Below are positions 63,974 to 64,000 of a stretch of 64,000 bases of DNA, in pieces. The notes below the pieces were generated by a model. It did not search any database and had not been told where the DNA came from. It worked only from the letters and a program-made list of their open reading frames with translations. Position 1 is the first letter of the stretch. The number at the start of each line of letters is the position of its first letter. The stretch is from positions 30,036 to 94,035 of the forward strand of contig JAITLR010000011.1 in the NCBI GenBank assembly GCA_031277805.1, in the 5' to 3' direction. Both the position numbers and the translations under genes were made by a program. The stretch comes from Comamonas sp. (lineage in GTDB: Bacteria > Pseudomonadota > Gammaproteobacteria > Burkholderiales > Burkholderiaceae_C).

Positions 63974-64000
63974 GGGGCATAACCGCTTTGCTATCGCGCC
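63927..64000 (-). tRNA. tRNA-Cys (anticodon GCA)
   Basis: A complete 74-nt tRNA ending at the last base of the window. It has the acceptor GGCGCGA/TCGCGCC, anticodon loop TTGCAAA (GCA), T-loop GTTCGACTC and encoded CCA. It is the intact copy at the integrase end of the element. Confidence 0.96.

Overview
The window looks like chromosomal DNA of a Comamonas, close to C. testosteroni. It carries the aerobic 9,10-seco (A-ring aromatising) steroid degradation genes in the arrangement known from C. testosteroni TA441, including tesB, tesR, tesIH, tesA2A1, tesDEFG, ksi and hsdA. The encoded ksi and HsdA proteins keep all catalytic residues of the C. testosteroni enzymes but, compared from memory, differ at many positions. 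A related species or divergent strain is therefore more likely than the type strain.

Layout. 1-4.5 kb holds ordinary genes: two small membrane proteins, glutamate racemase murI, a YgjP-like metallopeptidase, a conserved hypothetical and a LysE exporter. tRNA-Leu(UAA) and tRNA-Gly(GCC), each with its own terminator, follow at 4.65-4.96 kb. 5.06-12.6 kb (minus) is scdA-kshB-tesI-tesH-tesA2. Divergent from it, 12.9-17.6 kb (plus) is tesA1-tesD-tesE-tesF-tesG. 18.9-22.4 kb (plus) is a YCF48-like protein with an MMPL/RND transporter. 22.7-26.8 kb (minus) is an exported hydrolase, a DUF1302 outer-membrane protein and a DUF1329 periplasmic protein. 27.5-31.6 kb is a GC-rich four-gene minus operon (MDR reductase, SDR, Dabb-type protein, small protein) divergent from an AraC regulator; its substrate is unknown. 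31.6-33.3 kb is an SDR divergent from an enoyl-CoA hydratase. 33.3-41.2 kb holds a polysaccharide deacetylase, ksi, hsdA, a diguanylate cyclase, kshA and two hypotheticals. 41.3-57.7 kb (minus) is the tesB-to-tesR block for the B-ring side chain and the C,D rings. 58.1-60.1 kb holds an old yellow enzyme, a SnoaL-like protein and a fossil of two SDR genes. 60.28-64.0 kb is a small decayed integrative element or prophage at tRNA-Cys, bounded by 50-bp direct repeats.

How the genes work together. HsdA and Ksi produce 3-keto-4-ene steroids. TesH and TesI desaturate ring A and KshA/KshB hydroxylate C9, so ring B opens and ring A aromatises. TesA1/TesA2 add a second phenolic hydroxyl, TesB cleaves ring A and TesD hydrolyses the product. 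The C6 dienoate goes through TesE, TesG and TesF to pyruvate and propionyl-CoA. The remaining C,D-ring acid is activated by ScdA. It is then degraded by the acyl-CoA dehydrogenases, hydratases, dehydrogenases, thiolases, IpdC-like flavoprotein and IpdAB-like ring hydrolase of the tesB-tesR block. The DUF1302/DUF1329/YCF48/MMPL proteins may move steroids or products across the envelope.

Main discovery. Seven sites, each 53-125 bp upstream of a start codon, share a 21-bp imperfect palindrome. Read towards the gene it is GTCY-N5-GACGATG, with GTC and GACGATG identical in all seven. The sites precede tesA2, the YCF48/MMPL pair, DUF1329, the lone hydratase, the SDR-to-tesR block, tesB, and the fossil SDR/OYE operon. 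This looks like the operator of a steroid regulon; the LuxR-family TesR is the obvious candidate ligand-responsive activator.
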